This document shows positions 37,616 to 46,800 of a DNA stretch of 64,000 nt, piece by piece (within the stretch, counting starts at the first letter, position 1; each line of letters begins with the position of its first letter). Below the pieces are notes generated by a model. It was not told the origin of the DNA and did no database searches. It was given only the letters and a program-made list of their open reading frames with translations. The translations under genes were made by a program, and so were the position numbers. Origin of the DNA: CAWDBV01 sp963800705 (GTDB lineage: Bacteria; Actinomycetota; Thermoleophilia; Solirubrobacterales; 70-9); contig CAWDBV010000005.1 of the NCBI GenBank assembly GCA_963800705.1, positions 558,001 through 622,000 of the forward strand. The letters are read 5' to 3'.

Positions 37616-38268
37616 CGGCGCGCACGGCTGCGCTCCAACCGCCAGTCCCTGATCTTTGCGTGGTCGCCGGAGAGCAGGACCGCGGGCACCGTCCAGCCCC
37701 TGTACTCCGGCGGCTTCGTGTAGTGCGGGTACTCGGGGGCGCCCTCTAGAGCCTCGCTGAACGACTCCTCGACCGCGCTCTCGGGGTCGCCGAGCGCGCC
37801 GGGCAGTTTGCGCAGCACCGCATCGGCGAGCACCATCGCCGCCAGCTCGCCGCCCGAAAGCACGTAGGGCCCGATCGAGACCACGTCGGTGGCGAGGTGC
37901 TCGTGGACGCGCTCGTCGAAGCCCTCGTAGCGGCCGCAGAGCAAGGTCAGTTCCTGCTCGCCGGCGAGCTCCGCGGCGAGGCTCTCGTCAAGCCGCCGGC
38001 CCCCGGCGCCCATGGCGACGATCCGCCTACCCTCCCGGTCGGCGCCATAGGCAGCCTCGAGCGCCGCGTCAACGACGTCGACCCGCATCACCATCCCGGC
38101 GCCGCCGCCGTACGGGGTCTCGTCCACCCGCCCGCCTTTCATCGGCGTCGTCTCGCGGTAGTCGACCAGGTTGAGCTGGGAGCCGCCCTCGAGCACGTTG
38201 CGCACGTGCCGCTGTCCCAGGAACCAATCGAAATGCCCAGGAAACAGGGTGAATATGTCGAGGCGCAT
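37612..38268 (-). CDS. trmD: tRNA (guanosine-37-N1) methyltransferase
   Basis: A 218-residue SPOUT methyltransferase that makes m1G37 next to the anticodon, preventing frameshifting. Signatures include MRLDIFTLFPGHFDWFL, DETPYGGGAGMVMRVD, LLCGRYEGFDERV, SIGPYVLSGGELAAM and PHYTKPPEYRG. It is slightly shorter than many family members. It overlaps the convergent beta-helix gene by four bases. rimM, which normally precedes trmD, is absent; khpA is only 6 bases upstream. Confidence 0.96.
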   Translation of the reverse strand: MRLDIFTLFPGHFDWFLGQRHVRNVLEGGSQLNLVDYRETTPMKGGRVDETPYGGGAGMVMRVDVVDAALEAAYGADREGRRIVAMGAGGRRLDESLAAELAGEQELTLLCGRYEGFDERVHEHLATDVVSIGPYVLSGGELAAMVLADAVLRKLPGALGDPESAVEESFSEALEGAPEYPHYTKPPEYRGWTVPAVLLSGDHAKIRDWRLERSRARR

Positions 38269-38274
38269 GACCGG

Positions 38275-38508
38275 CTAGTCGAGGATCTCGACCATGACGC
38301 GCTTCTCTTCCTGCACGGCGGCGGCCTTGATCACCGAGCGGAGCGCGTTCGCGACCCTGCCGCCGCGGCCGATCACTCGCCCCATGTCGTCCTCGGCGAC
38401 CTCGAGCTCGAGCACGATTTCGCCTTCGCCCTCCTCGAACTGGGTGACGACAACCGCGTCGCCGTCCTCGACCAGGGCACGGGCGAGGAACTCGAGCAGC
38501 TCCTTCAT
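38275..38508 (-). CDS. khpA: KH-domain RNA-binding protein KhpA
   Basis: A 77-residue single KH domain protein. The GxxG loop appears as GRVIGRGGRVANALR, followed by VIKAAAVQEEKRVMVEILD. KhpA pairs with KhpB in other Gram-positive bacteria and affects cell division and small RNA binding. Its position between rpsP and trmD is conserved. It is 16 bases downstream of rpsP. Confidence 0.93.
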   Translation of the reverse strand: MKELLEFLARALVEDGDAVVVTQFEEGEGEIVLELEVAEDDMGRVIGRGGRVANALRSVIKAAAVQEEKRVMVEILD

Positions 38509-38524
38509 CGCCGCCCCTGCATCC

Positions 38525-38776
38525 CTATGAGCCGTGCGCTTCGATGCCCTTGGTGCGCAGCAGCGTCGCGACAGTGCGGGTCGGGCGGGCGCCCTTCTCG
38601 AGCCAGTGGCGGGCGCGGTCCTCGTCGAACTCGATCAGCGAGGGCTCGAGCTGCGGGTTGTAGCGGCCGATCGTCTCGATCGACCGCCCGTCCCGGGGGT
38701 TCTTGCGGTCGGCGACAACGATGCGCCAGATCGGGTTCTTGGAAGACCCGACTCGTCTAAGTCTCATACGTACCAC
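38525..38776 (-). CDS. rpsP: 30S ribosomal protein S16
   Basis: An 83-residue small-subunit protein. MRLRRVGSSKNPIWRIVVADRKNPRDGR, ETIGRYNPQ and the C-terminal WLEKGARPTRTVATLL are the standard S16 motifs. Start is GTG 38776, with an internal ATG three codons later also plausible. It follows an NHL/RTX secreted protein rather than ffh, which is normally its immediate upstream neighbour. Confidence 0.96.
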   Translation of the reverse strand: MVRMRLRRVGSSKNPIWRIVVADRKNPRDGRSIETIGRYNPQLEPSLIEFDEDRARHWLEKGARPTRTVATLLRTKGIEAHGS

Positions 38777-38796
38777 GGCGCGGAAGGGTAGCGGGC

Positions 38797-40110
38797 CTAC
38801 TGCTTGACGACGTCCTTGCCCGGGCCGCCGTTGAGCTTGTCCCGGTCGGCGTTGCCGAGCAGCGTGTCCTTGCCCGTGCCGCCGACGAGGCTGTCGGCGC
38901 CCGTGCCGCCGGCTAGCCGGTCGTTGCCGTTCTCGCCGAGCAGGGTGTCGCCACCGGCGTTGCCGGAGACCGTGTCGTTACCCTCACCGGCGCAGACGAG
39001 GTCGTCGCCGCCCTGGCCGTTGATGCGGTCGTTGCCGCCGAGCCCGGCGATCACGTCGGCCCGCGGGGTGCCGTTGACGACCTCGGAGGCCTCGGTCCCG
39101 AACCGGGTCGCGGCGCGCCCCTGGCACTCGGGCGGGACCACCGGCGGGGCCTGAGGGCTCGTCTCCGCCGGCGGCACCTCCGACGGGGGAGCAGCCGGCG
39201 GCTCGGGGACGATCGCGACTGCGGTCGGAGCCTGCCAGGCAGGATCGGCGTTCAGCGGCAGGGGCGGGAAGCCGGGCACGAAACGCAGCAGCGAGCCGCC
39301 CCCGCCGCCTTCGGCGAGCACAAGCCTGCCGGCGGAGTCGAACGCCATGCCGGTCGGGAAGATCAGGTCCGGCGTTGTCAAGAGCGGCAGCGGCGGATCC
39401 CCGGGCGCAAAGCGCATCAGGCTGGGCGGGTTGGAGACCAGCACGCGGCCGGCCGAATCAAGCGTCAGGTCGGTCGGGTTGCCGTAGGCAGCTCCCGAGG
39501 AGAGCACCGCCGGCTGATCGCCCGGCGCGAAGCGGAAGACCGCGCCCGTGTCGGTCATCAAGCCGTCGGGATCCGTCGACTGGTCGGCAACCAGCAAGCG
39601 GCCCTGGGAGTCGAACGCCATCCCGAGCGGCTGGCCGAAGTCCTCGCTGCTCGCCAGTAGCGCCGGGGTGTCTCCGGGCGCGAAGCGGAAGATCGCCCCG
39701 GTGCCCGGGTCGACGCCGTTCGGATCGGCGCCGATGTCGCTGATGAGCAGGCGCCCGGCGGAGTCGATGACCACCCTCGCGGGCGAAACAAGCGGGGCAC
39801 CCTGGGCGAGCGGGGTGCCGGGAGGGTCGCCCGGCGCGAAGCGGAAGACCTTGCCGGTCAGATCCGCGACGATGATCCTGCCCTGAGCGTCGACAGCCAC
39901 CCCGCTCGGAAAGCCGAGTGGGGCTCCCTCGTGCAGGGGTGTTCGAGCGCCGCTGACCGGATCGACCGCGTACACCCCCGCGCTCATCGAGTCCGCGACC
40001 ACGATCGTCCCCGGCGCCAGCGGCACGGCGCTCGCCAACGCCGGGTTCAGGAGCGCGGCCGCGCAGGCAGCGGCTGTCGCTAGAAATCGGCGGGCTCCCG
40101 TCCTCCCCAT
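38797..40110 (-). CDS. Secreted NHL-type beta-propeller with RTX calcium-binding repeats
   Basis: A 437-residue exported protein. A signal peptide is at about 1-28. Residues about 30-300 hold six similar repeats with the pattern FDSxGRLLVAD / RFAPGDPP, an NHL/SMP-30-like beta-propeller. After a Pro-rich linker with a single Cys, residues about 345-437 hold RTX nonapeptides GGxGxDxxx, such as GQGGDDLVCAGEGNDTV and GGTGADSLVGGTGKDTL, which fold on binding calcium. It lacks the C-x10-C tail. It lies between rpsP and the second beta-helix gene, only 34 bases from the latter, suggesting one transcript. Confidence 0.85.
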   Translation of the reverse strand: MGRTGARRFLATAAACAAALLNPALASAVPLAPGTIVVADSMSAGVYAVDPVSGARTPLHEGAPLGFPSGVAVDAQGRIIVADLTGKVFRFAPGDPPGTPLAQGAPLVSPARVVIDSAGRLLISDIGADPNGVDPGTGAIFRFAPGDTPALLASSEDFGQPLGMAFDSQGRLLVADQSTDPDGLMTDTGAVFRFAPGDQPAVLSSGAAYGNPTDLTLDSAGRVLVSNPPSLMRFAPGDPPLPLLTTPDLIFPTGMAFDSAGRLVLAEGGGGGSLLRFVPGFPPLPLNADPAWQAPTAVAIVPEPPAAPPSEVPPAETSPQAPPVVPPECQGRAATRFGTEASEVVNGTPRADVIAGLGGNDRINGQGGDDLVCAGEGNDTVSGNAGGDTLLGENGNDRLAGGTGADSLVGGTGKDTLLGNADRDKLNGGPGKDVVKQ

Positions 40111-40144
40111 CGCCCCTAATACTAACTAACGGCTAGCGGCCGGG

Positions 40145-41735
40145 CTACTTCTTGCGCTTCTTCTTCACGCACTTCCCCTTCTTCAGCTTGCGGCCCTTCT
40201 TGCACTTCTTCGCGGCCACCGCCGGGGCATTCGCGGCCTGGCCCACGAGGAGCGGAGCCGCAACGACGGGTACCGGCGGGCAGCCAGGCAGGGCGCTGGG
40301 GGTGACGCATTCGGCCTCGAACGCGCCGATGTCGCAGCGCCGCGCCCTGGGGACGGCTGATGCCGCGCTGATCGGTGGGCGGGCAGCCGTCGTCGGGCGG
40401 GGAGCCCTTGTCGACCGCCGGGCTGGCCTGACCGAGCGCCTGCGTCTCGGTCGGGCCGCCGTTGTCGGCCAGATCACCGAGCAGCGGGTTGGCGAACAGG
40501 AATGTGGCCGGGCAGTCGCCGCCCGAGCCGGAGAACTGGATGTTGTGGCCCGAATCGGTGACCGGGCCGAAGCACTGGTCGGGAATGCCTGGCCCAACGC
40601 TGTTGTCGGCGACGATCGAGCTTCTGATCGACAACTCGCCGGCGATCCCGCCCCCCTCGGTCGAAGCGACGTTCTCGGTGATCGTCGAGCTGTCGATGCT
40701 CCCGAAGTCTCCCGCGGCGAAGAAGAGGCCGCCGCCCGAGCCGCCATCCGAGTCGTTCCCGGGGGGAACCCCCTCCCCTCCCCTGGAACCGCCTCCGTCG
40801 GTGTTCGAGTGCACGGTCGAGTTTGAGACGCTTCTCGGCAGGCTCGCCACGTCGAAGGCGGCTCCGCCCCCGCCACCGCCGTCGCCCGCGTCGCCGCCGG
40901 CCCCGGCGTCGCCCCCGCCACCACCGTCGCCCCCATCGCCGCCGATTCCCCCAGGCCCGGCGTCGTTGTCGACCAATGTGGAGCGCATTATCGACGTGAG
41001 GCCGGACCCGGCAACGCCGCCGCCGGCTCCGCCCCCGCCCCCGTCGCCCCCTTCTCCGCCGTCCGACCCGGGGCTGATTCCCTCCCCGCCAGTACCGCCA
41101 TCTCCGCCATCTCCGCCGTCGTTATTGTCGATCGTGGAGTCAAAAATCAGTGTCGGACCGGTGGTGGCCAGGGCACCGCCCGTGCCGCCCGCTGTGGCGT
41201 TGCCCGCATTGCCGCTCGGGATGTTGCCGTCGGTGCCGGCGCGTCCGTTCCCCGCCGCGCTGCCGGTGATCCTCGAGGATTCGATCGTCAGGATCTCGGT
41301 GTTGCGGATCGCGCCGCCATCGTTGATCAGATCGAATGCGGGAGTGTCGCTGGGTGCCCGTCCGTCCTCCAGGGTTACGTCCCTGATGATCACCCCGATC
41401 GTCCCCGGGTCATCGATGTTGAAGATCCGACTTGCGTCATTGGCGTCGATTGTCGTCGAGCCGACGCCCTGGCCCTCGATCGTCAACGTCTTGTCGATGG
41501 TGATCTGCCCGGAACTCAGGACAGGGTTCTTTCCCGGGTCGATCACCACGGTGGCGTCGTTCGGGGCGGCGTCGATCACAGCGCGCAGCGAGCCCGGAAC
41601 GTTGTCGGCGTCGGTGGTCACGTGCAGAGGGACTCCGGCCGACGCCGAGGAGGCGAGGCCGGCCGCGAGAATGCACACGCAGAGCAGTAGTTGGACCCCC
41701 AGCCGCGGGCCGCTTCGCGTCACACGTATGAACAT
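40145..41735 (-). CDS. Secreted Gly-rich beta-helix protein with C-x10-C tail (frameshifted)
   Basis: An exported protein of about 529 residues after repair, paralogous to the one at 35810. The signal peptide covers about 1-33. It shares VVIDPGKNPVLSSGQITIDKTL and IEGQGVGSTTIDA with the paralogue, has many GGDGGDGG blocks, and the anchor Q pattern NPLLGDLADNGGPTETQAL and TDQRGISRPQG. One extra base near 40342 disrupts the C-terminus; the repaired frame continues RRCDIGAFEAECVTPSALPGCPP and ends in the Lys-rich tail with two cysteines ten apart, stop at 40145. It lies between ffh and rpsP, where no gene is expected. Confidence 0.82.
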
Positions 41736-41821
41736 CTGACCCCTCTCCCTTGGGCCCGGTGCAGGGCCCGTGCGAGATCCATGAGGATCCCGTCTACTAC
41801 GAGCCTACAGGTCGGCCCCGG

Positions 41822-43159
41822 CTACCGCATCCCCTTCATCAGCTGCTTCGGGTCGAGCGTCTTGCCCTCGGCGAGCTGTTTCATCATCTTCTTCATTCCG
41901 TCGAACTGCTTGACCAGCTGGTTGACCGCCTGAACGCTGGTGCCGGAGCCGGCCGCGATCCGCTTCCGGCGCGAGCCCTTGATCAGCGCCGGGTTGGCGC
42001 GCTCTTCGGGGGTCATTGAGAGAACGATCGCCTCGACGCGATCGAGCTCGCCCTCGTCAACCTCGCCATCGAGGTCCTTCATCGCGCCCCCCATCCCGGG
42101 GATCATCCCGAGCAGGTTGCCGATCGGGCCCATCTTGCGGACCTGCTTCATCTGGGTCAGGAAGTCCTCGAACGAGAAAGTCTGTTTGCGGATCTTCTCC
42201 TCGAGATCCTCGGCCTCGGTGGCGTCGAACTCCTCCTCGGTCTTCTCGATCAGGCCCATCACGTCGCCCATGCCGAGGATCCGGCCGGCGAGGCGGTCGG
42301 GATGGAAGCGCTCGAGCTCCTCGAGCTTCTCGCCGGTCGAGGCATAGAGGATCGGCTTTCCGGTCACCGCGCGGACCGAGAGCGCGGCGCCGCCGCGCGC
42401 ATCGCCGTCGAGCTTCGTGATCACGACACCGTCGAACTCGGCGGTCTCGGAGAACGCCTCGGCGACGTTGACCGCGTCCTGGCCGGTCATCGCGTCGAGG
42501 ACGAGAAGCACGTCGTGGGGCTTTGTCGCGGCACGAATGCTCGAGAGCTCCTCCATCAGGTCCTCGTCGACGTGCAGCCGCCCGGCCGTGTCGACGATCA
42601 GCACGTCGCGGCCCTCCTCGCGGGCCGAATCGAGCGCCCACTTCGCGACCTCGACCGCGTCGGTGGTGCCGCGGCGGCTGTAGACCTCGACCCCGGCCTG
42701 CTCGCCGAGCGTCTCGAGCTGGTCGATCGCGGCGGGCCGCTGCAGATCGCAGGCGGCGAGCGCGACGTTCTTGTTGTCCTTGGCGAGCAGCTTGCCCAGC
42801 TTCGCGCAGGCGGTGGTCTTGCCCGAGCCCTGGAGGCCGGCGACCAGGATCACGGTCGGGCCGCTGGAGGCGAAGGCGAGGTCGCGGCCGCCGGCGCCGC
42901 CCATCAGCTCGGTGAGCTCGTCGTTGACGGCCTTGATCACCTCCTGGCCCGGGTTGAGCGCTTCGGAGATCTCGGCCCCGGCGAGCCGTTCGCGGAGCGC
43001 CGCGGTGAACTCCTTCACGACCTTGAAGTTGACGTCGGCCTCGAGCAGCGCGAGGCGGATCTCGCGCAGCGTCGCGTCTACGTCTTCAGCGGTGAGCTTG
43101 CCCCGCGAGCGGACGTCCTTGAGCACCCCCTGGAGGCGCTCGGAGAGCTGGTCGAGCAT
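41822..43159 (-). CDS. ffh: Signal recognition particle protein Ffh
   Basis: The SRP54 GTPase, 445 residues, that targets nascent membrane and secreted proteins to FtsY. The N domain covers about 1-85. The G domain has GLQGSGKTT, DTAGRLHVDEDLM and TKLDGDARGG. The C-terminal M domain is methionine-rich (FLTQMKQVRKMGPIGNLLGMIPGMGG and FDGMKKMMKQLAEG) for signal-sequence and 4.5S RNA binding. Length is slightly short but complete. ftsY lies about 1.8 kb upstream, separated by an L,D-transpeptidase and a collagen-like gene. Confidence 0.97.
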   Translation of the reverse strand: MLDQLSERLQGVLKDVRSRGKLTAEDVDATLREIRLALLEADVNFKVVKEFTAALRERLAGAEISEALNPGQEVIKAVNDELTELMGGAGGRDLAFASSGPTVILVAGLQGSGKTTACAKLGKLLAKDNKNVALAACDLQRPAAIDQLETLGEQAGVEVYSRRGTTDAVEVAKWALDSAREEGRDVLIVDTAGRLHVDEDLMEELSSIRAATKPHDVLLVLDAMTGQDAVNVAEAFSETAEFDGVVITKLDGDARGGAALSVRAVTGKPILYASTGEKLEELERFHPDRLAGRILGMGDVMGLIEKTEEEFDATEAEDLEEKIRKQTFSFEDFLTQMKQVRKMGPIGNLLGMIPGMGGAMKDLDGEVDEGELDRVEAIVLSMTPEERANPALIKGSRRKRIAAGSGTSVQAVNQLVKQFDGMKKMMKQLAEGKTLDPKQLMKGMR

Positions 43160-43223
43160 GGACGGGAGGTTAGACGCAACTCAGGCGGGCCCCGTATCCG
43201 GGGGCCCCGCGTTCCTTCGGCTA

Positions 43224-43241
43224 CCCGCGCCAGGGCGCGGG
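43224..43241. terminator. GC hairpin after collagen-like gene, weak terminator
   Basis: CCCGCGC, loop CAGG, GCGCGGG forms a seven-pair stem 12 bases past the collagen-like gene's stop on the minus strand. A second GC palindrome (GGGCCCC / GGGGCCC) lies at about 43187-43208. Neither has a T tract, so intrinsic termination is doubtful. Confidence 0.3.
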
Positions 43242-43253
43242 AGCCGGCGATTC

Positions 43254-43871
43254 CTAGAACGGGTGCGCCTCGATCTGTATCGCGGCGGTCTGGACGTTGA
43301 CCGTGCCGGCTGGGTTCTTGTGGCACCGGACATCAACGGTATGCGTACCGGGGCCGACGCCCTGCGGCCACACCAGCGAGAGCGAGTCCTCCGCGATCGG
43401 TGCGGTGGAGAACTCGACGCTGTCATTGCCGCCACCATCGCCATCGATACGCAGCGTGCAGGTCGCCAGGTCATTGCCGCCGCCATTCCCCAATAGGGTC
43501 AACGCGGCCGAGGTGACCAGCGTGGCGTTCGACGGGGTCGAAATCGTGAGCGAGAGGACGTCGCCGGTCAAGGCATCCGTGTCCGCCAGTACGGGCAAAC
43601 CGTCGCTCCGGGCGTCGCCCGTTACCTCGCCCAGGGGGCCGGGAGGGCCCTGAGCGCCCTGGGGTCCCGGAGCGCCGGGATTCCCCTGGGGCCCCTGGGG
43701 GCCCGCCGGTCCGGCGGGACCAGCCGGTCCGCGCTTCGCCTTCTTGGCCGCCTTGTCGGCGACGTCGCCCAGCGACGGTCCTCCGAACGCGGGGGTGATC
43801 GCGGTCGCCGCAACGAGCGTGGCGCCGATTACGACCGCCATCCACTTGCTATCTCTCTGTCCTTTTCTCAT
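43254..43871 (-). CDS. Secreted collagen-like (Gly-X-Y) protein
   Basis: A 205-residue exported protein. A signal peptide is at about 8-30 (WMAVVIGATLVAATAITPAFG). A short Lys-rich patch (DKAAKKAKR) precedes about 13 Gly-X-Y triplets (GPAGPAGPAGPQGPQGNPG), able to form a collagen triple helix. The C-terminal domain (about 85-205) is beta-rich with two cysteines, likely a trimerising or ligand-binding head. Function unknown. It lies between ffh and the second L,D-transpeptidase on the same strand. Two similar proteins are encoded on the plus strand at 45964 and 46801. Confidence 0.8.
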   Translation of the reverse strand: MRKGQRDSKWMAVVIGATLVAATAITPAFGGPSLGDVADKAAKKAKRGPAGPAGPAGPQGPQGNPGAPGPQGAQGPPGPLGEVTGDARSDGLPVLADTDALTGDVLSLTISTPSNATLVTSAALTLLGNGGGNDLATCTLRIDGDGGGNDSVEFSTAPIAEDSLSLVWPQGVGPGTHTVDVRCHKNPAGTVNVQTAAIQIEAHPF

Positions 43872-43919
43872 CCCATCCTCCTCTAATGCTGCATGTGTGA
43901 AGGACGAACATAGCTGGCG

Positions 43920-44883
43920 TCAGTCGTAGATGTAGATCTTGTCCCCGAGGTCGATCCAGTTGTAGATGTACTCGGAGTACGGGATCGGGTTGCGGATGCA
44001 GCCGTGGGAGGCGGGGTAGGTCGGCACCGAGGCGTATCCGTGGGTCGCGTACTCGCCGTCGTAGAAGACCGAGTAGTACATCCCGATCGCGTTGTAGCCG
44101 GGTTGCTTGGAATAGAACTCCCACTCCCCGCGCGGGGTGCCGCCGGCGCCGCTCGAGATCCCGAACACGCTGCTCACCTTGCCGTCCTCGACCAGCGCCA
44201 TCACCTGGCGCGAGATGTCGACCTCGACGTGGCGGCCGTCATCGTCGTGCGCCGGCTCGAACTGGCCGCGGCCGCGGAACAGGTAGGTGAACAGGCTCGG
44301 CGCGTACTCCTCGCTCGGAGTCATGTCGTTCGCCTTGCGCAGCGCCATGATCCCGAGCGCGGTGCTCTCGTCCGGGGTGTCGGTAACCGACCCCATGTGG
44401 AAGCCGCGCTTCTCGAGCATGCGGTTGAAGAGCAGCGCCGTCGGGCCGGGTTCGAGCTCGCGCGGCCCCTCGACCTCGAAAGCGATCGGGTCGGAGCGGT
44501 CGCTGCCGTGCGCGGCCTGGACCATGTAGTCGCAGCACTCTTCGAGAGTGAGCGGCATCCGGTAGCGGCCGCTCGCCGGATCGGTCGGGACCCGGTGGGA
44601 GCCGACCGGCGAGCCCTCCCGCCACACCGTCACGGTCACCGACTGGCCCGGGCCCGGGGATCGGGACGTCGCCGTAGACCTGGACCCGGTCGAGGATCTC
44701 GGGGCGCCCGTCGCTCTCCTTGAGCGCGATCGTCGTGCCCGGAGAGAGCCGAGTCGCGAGACGCCGATGTCGGGGGGTGACTCGGCCAGAGCGGCGACTC
44801 GGCGCAAGCGCGGCGGTCGCGGCTGTTGCGCCGACGATGCCGCGAACCGCCCCGAGCAAGGCTGGCTTCAATCCCGATCCCAC
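43920..44883 (-). CDS. L,D-transpeptidase (frameshifted near N-terminus)
   Basis: An exported transpeptidase of about 320 residues after repair. The N-terminus (LLGAVRGIVGATAATAALA) is a signal peptide. A beta-sandwich-like region follows (EILDRVQVYGDVPIPGPGQSVTVTVWREGS). The C-terminal YkuD domain has YATHGYASVPTYPASHGCIRNP, with the catalytic Cys and His. One extra base near 44647 splits PIPGPG from QSVTVTV. It differs in domain layout from the enzyme at 23009, so the two likely have different roles. It sits between ftsY and the collagen-like gene. Confidence 0.87.
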
Positions 44884-44921
44884 GCCGGGATTTCTACCAG
44901 CCGGCGGCAGCCGCAGCAGGA

Positions 44922-45909
44922 TCAGCTATCGAGCAAAGCGCGGGAGAATTGCTCGGGATCGAACGGGCGCAGGTCCTCGAGCGCCTCGCCGATCCCGATC
45001 AGCTTCACCGGGATGTCGAGCTCGGAGGCGATCGAGAGCGCGACGCCGCCCTTGGCGCTGCCGTCGAGCTTCGTCAGCACCGCGCCGCTGACCTCGGTCG
45101 CATCGGTGAACGCCTGCGCCTGGCGGAGGCCGTTCTGGCCGGTCGTCGCGTCGATCACGATCAGCGTCTCGTGCGGGGCGTCAGGGATCTGCTTCGCGAT
45201 CACCCGCCGCACCTTCGCCAGCTCCTCCATCAGGTTGCCCTTCGTGTGCAGGCGCCCAGCGGTGTCGCAGATGACGACGTCGGCGCCGCGCGCCTTCGCG
45301 GCCTCGATCGCGTCGAAGGCGACCGCGCCGGGGTCGCCGCCGGTCTCGGCGCGGACGATCTCGGTCCCGGCGCGCTCGGACCACTCGGCGAGCTGCTCAA
45401 CCGCGGCGGCGCGGTAGGTGTCGCCCGCGGCCAGCATCACCTCGAGCCCGAGCTCGCGCTGCATGTGCCAGGCGAGCTTGCCGATCGTCGTCGTCTTGCC
45501 GGTGCCGTTGACGCCGACCACCATCAGGACGGCGGGCTTCGATCGCAGGTCGATGCGCGGCTCTCCGACCTGGGCGACCTCGGCGAGCAGCTCGATCAGC
45601 CGCTCGCGGACGTCCTCGGCCCCGGTCACCTTGCCACCCGAGACCTCGCCCTCGAGCTCTGCCACCACCTTGGCGGTGGTCGGCGCGCCGACGTCGGCGA
45701 GGATCAGCGCCTCCTCGAGCTGCTCCCAGGTCGCCTCGTCGATCTTGTCGAAGAGGCTGGCGCCGAGCTCGCGCGGTGAGGGCCTCGCGGCTGCGCGAGA
45801 GCCCGCCGCGGAGGCGCTTGAAGAAGCCCTCGGGCTCCTCCCCGGCTTTCCTCGGCCGCAGCCGCACATCGTCGCCGAGATCGAAGGCCTGCCGCCAGTC
45901 GGTATCCAC
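44922..45909 (-). CDS. ftsY: Signal recognition particle receptor FtsY (frameshifted)
   Basis: The membrane-associated GTPase receptor for SRP, about 329 residues after repair. The N-terminus MDTDWRQAFDLGDDVRLRPRKAG is short, followed by FFKRLRGGLSRSREAL. The NG domain shows GVNGTGKTTTIGKLA, AGDTYRAAAVEQL, DTAGRLHTKGNLMEE and TKLDGSAKGG. One extra base near 45774 separates SREALT from RELGASLFDKID. Start is GTG 45909. The gene order smc-ftsY is conserved, but two plus-strand genes lie between them here. Confidence 0.94.
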
Positions 45910-45963
45910 CGTTTCAGCCTATGTGGTTGGATGGCTGCTCCTGTATTCGAAGAGGAGGGAATT

Positions 45964-46679
45964 ATGGACTCAGCAAGAATCGTCCGCCTGATCCGGTCGC
46001 AGGCAATCGGGCTGGTCGCGCTCTTCGTTGCCCTGAGCGGCAGCGCGGTGGCGATCCAGACCGCGAGCGACTCCGGCGACACGGCCGCAACGGCGAAGAA
46101 AAAGAAGAAAGGCAAAAAGGGCAAGCGCGGCCCGCAGGGCCCTCCGGGTCCCTCGACCGGCCCCGCGAGCGGTGATCTGACCGGCACCTACCCGGGTCCG
46201 GCGATCGCGCCGAACGCGGTCACGACGGGCAAGATCGCCAACGACGCTGTCACGACCGCCAAGATCGCCAACGACGCTGTCACGGCTGCCAAGCTCGAGC
46301 CGTCGCAGCGCTCCGAGACGTTCGAGGCGGACGAGGGCGGGGTCACGGCCGCGCTCCCGTCGCCGATCAGCTCAACTCCGTTGGTCGTTCAGACGCTCGA
46401 TCTGCCGGCCGGGGGCAAGTACCTGGTCACCGCGCAGACGGAGCTGCGCAACACGGCCGCCACGACCGCCCAGCGCGAGTTGCTCCGTGGCTGGGGTGGC
46501 TGGCAGTGCCACGGGCGCTGCCACCTTCATCGGGCAGCCTGACCTGCTCTACGGGTCGGGTTCAATCTCGCTCGCCGGGATCTCGACTGGTGGAACGGTC
46601 ACGCTCGGGCTGCGCCTCCGACACCGCGGCGACGACGTTCGCGGCGAACAGGAGGATCCAGGCGGTTCGAGTCGGCTAG
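45964..46679 (+). CDS. Exported protein with Lys block, short collagen-like run and ND-AVT-KIA repeats (two frameshifts)
   Basis: About 237 residues after repair; function unknown. The signal peptide is at about 15-35 (AIGLVALFVALSGSAVA). A Lys block (AKKKKKGKKGKRG) runs into PQGPPGPSTGP, then a ten-residue repeat (GKIANDAVTT, AKIANDAVTA) likely forming a fibrous segment. The C-terminal domain resembles beta-sandwich heads, with CSVAGVAGSATGAATFIGQ and a last CASDTAATTFAANRRIQAVRVG. Extra bases near 46474 and 46610 split these parts. The Shine-Dalgarno GAGGAGGG lies upstream. A strong terminator follows at 46727. Confidence 0.7.
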
Positions 46680-46726
46680 CAAGAGTCACAGTGTGAACTC
46701 AGCGGCTTAGGCCGCTGTGGCTTGAA

Positions 46727-46759
46727 GGGGCGGCGCTTCGGCGCCGCCCCTTTCTTTTT
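46727..46759 (+). terminator. Strong rho-independent terminator
   Basis: A perfect ten-base-pair stem GGGGCGGCGC / GCGCCGCCCC closed by a TTCG tetraloop is followed by TTTCTTTTT. It ends the transcript of the 45964 gene and separates it from the collagen-like gene at 46801. It is the clearest terminator in the window. Confidence 0.93.
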
Positions 46760-46800
46760 ATGAGACCCTGCCGCGTCCAACTACGAGCAGGAAGGGACAG

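Noticed and set aside
31622..41778. Similar 18-mer GGTGCAGGG(T/C)CCGTGCGA at 31622 and 41760
   Set aside because: A single short match in GC-rich DNA is expected by chance in a window this size; flanks do not match.
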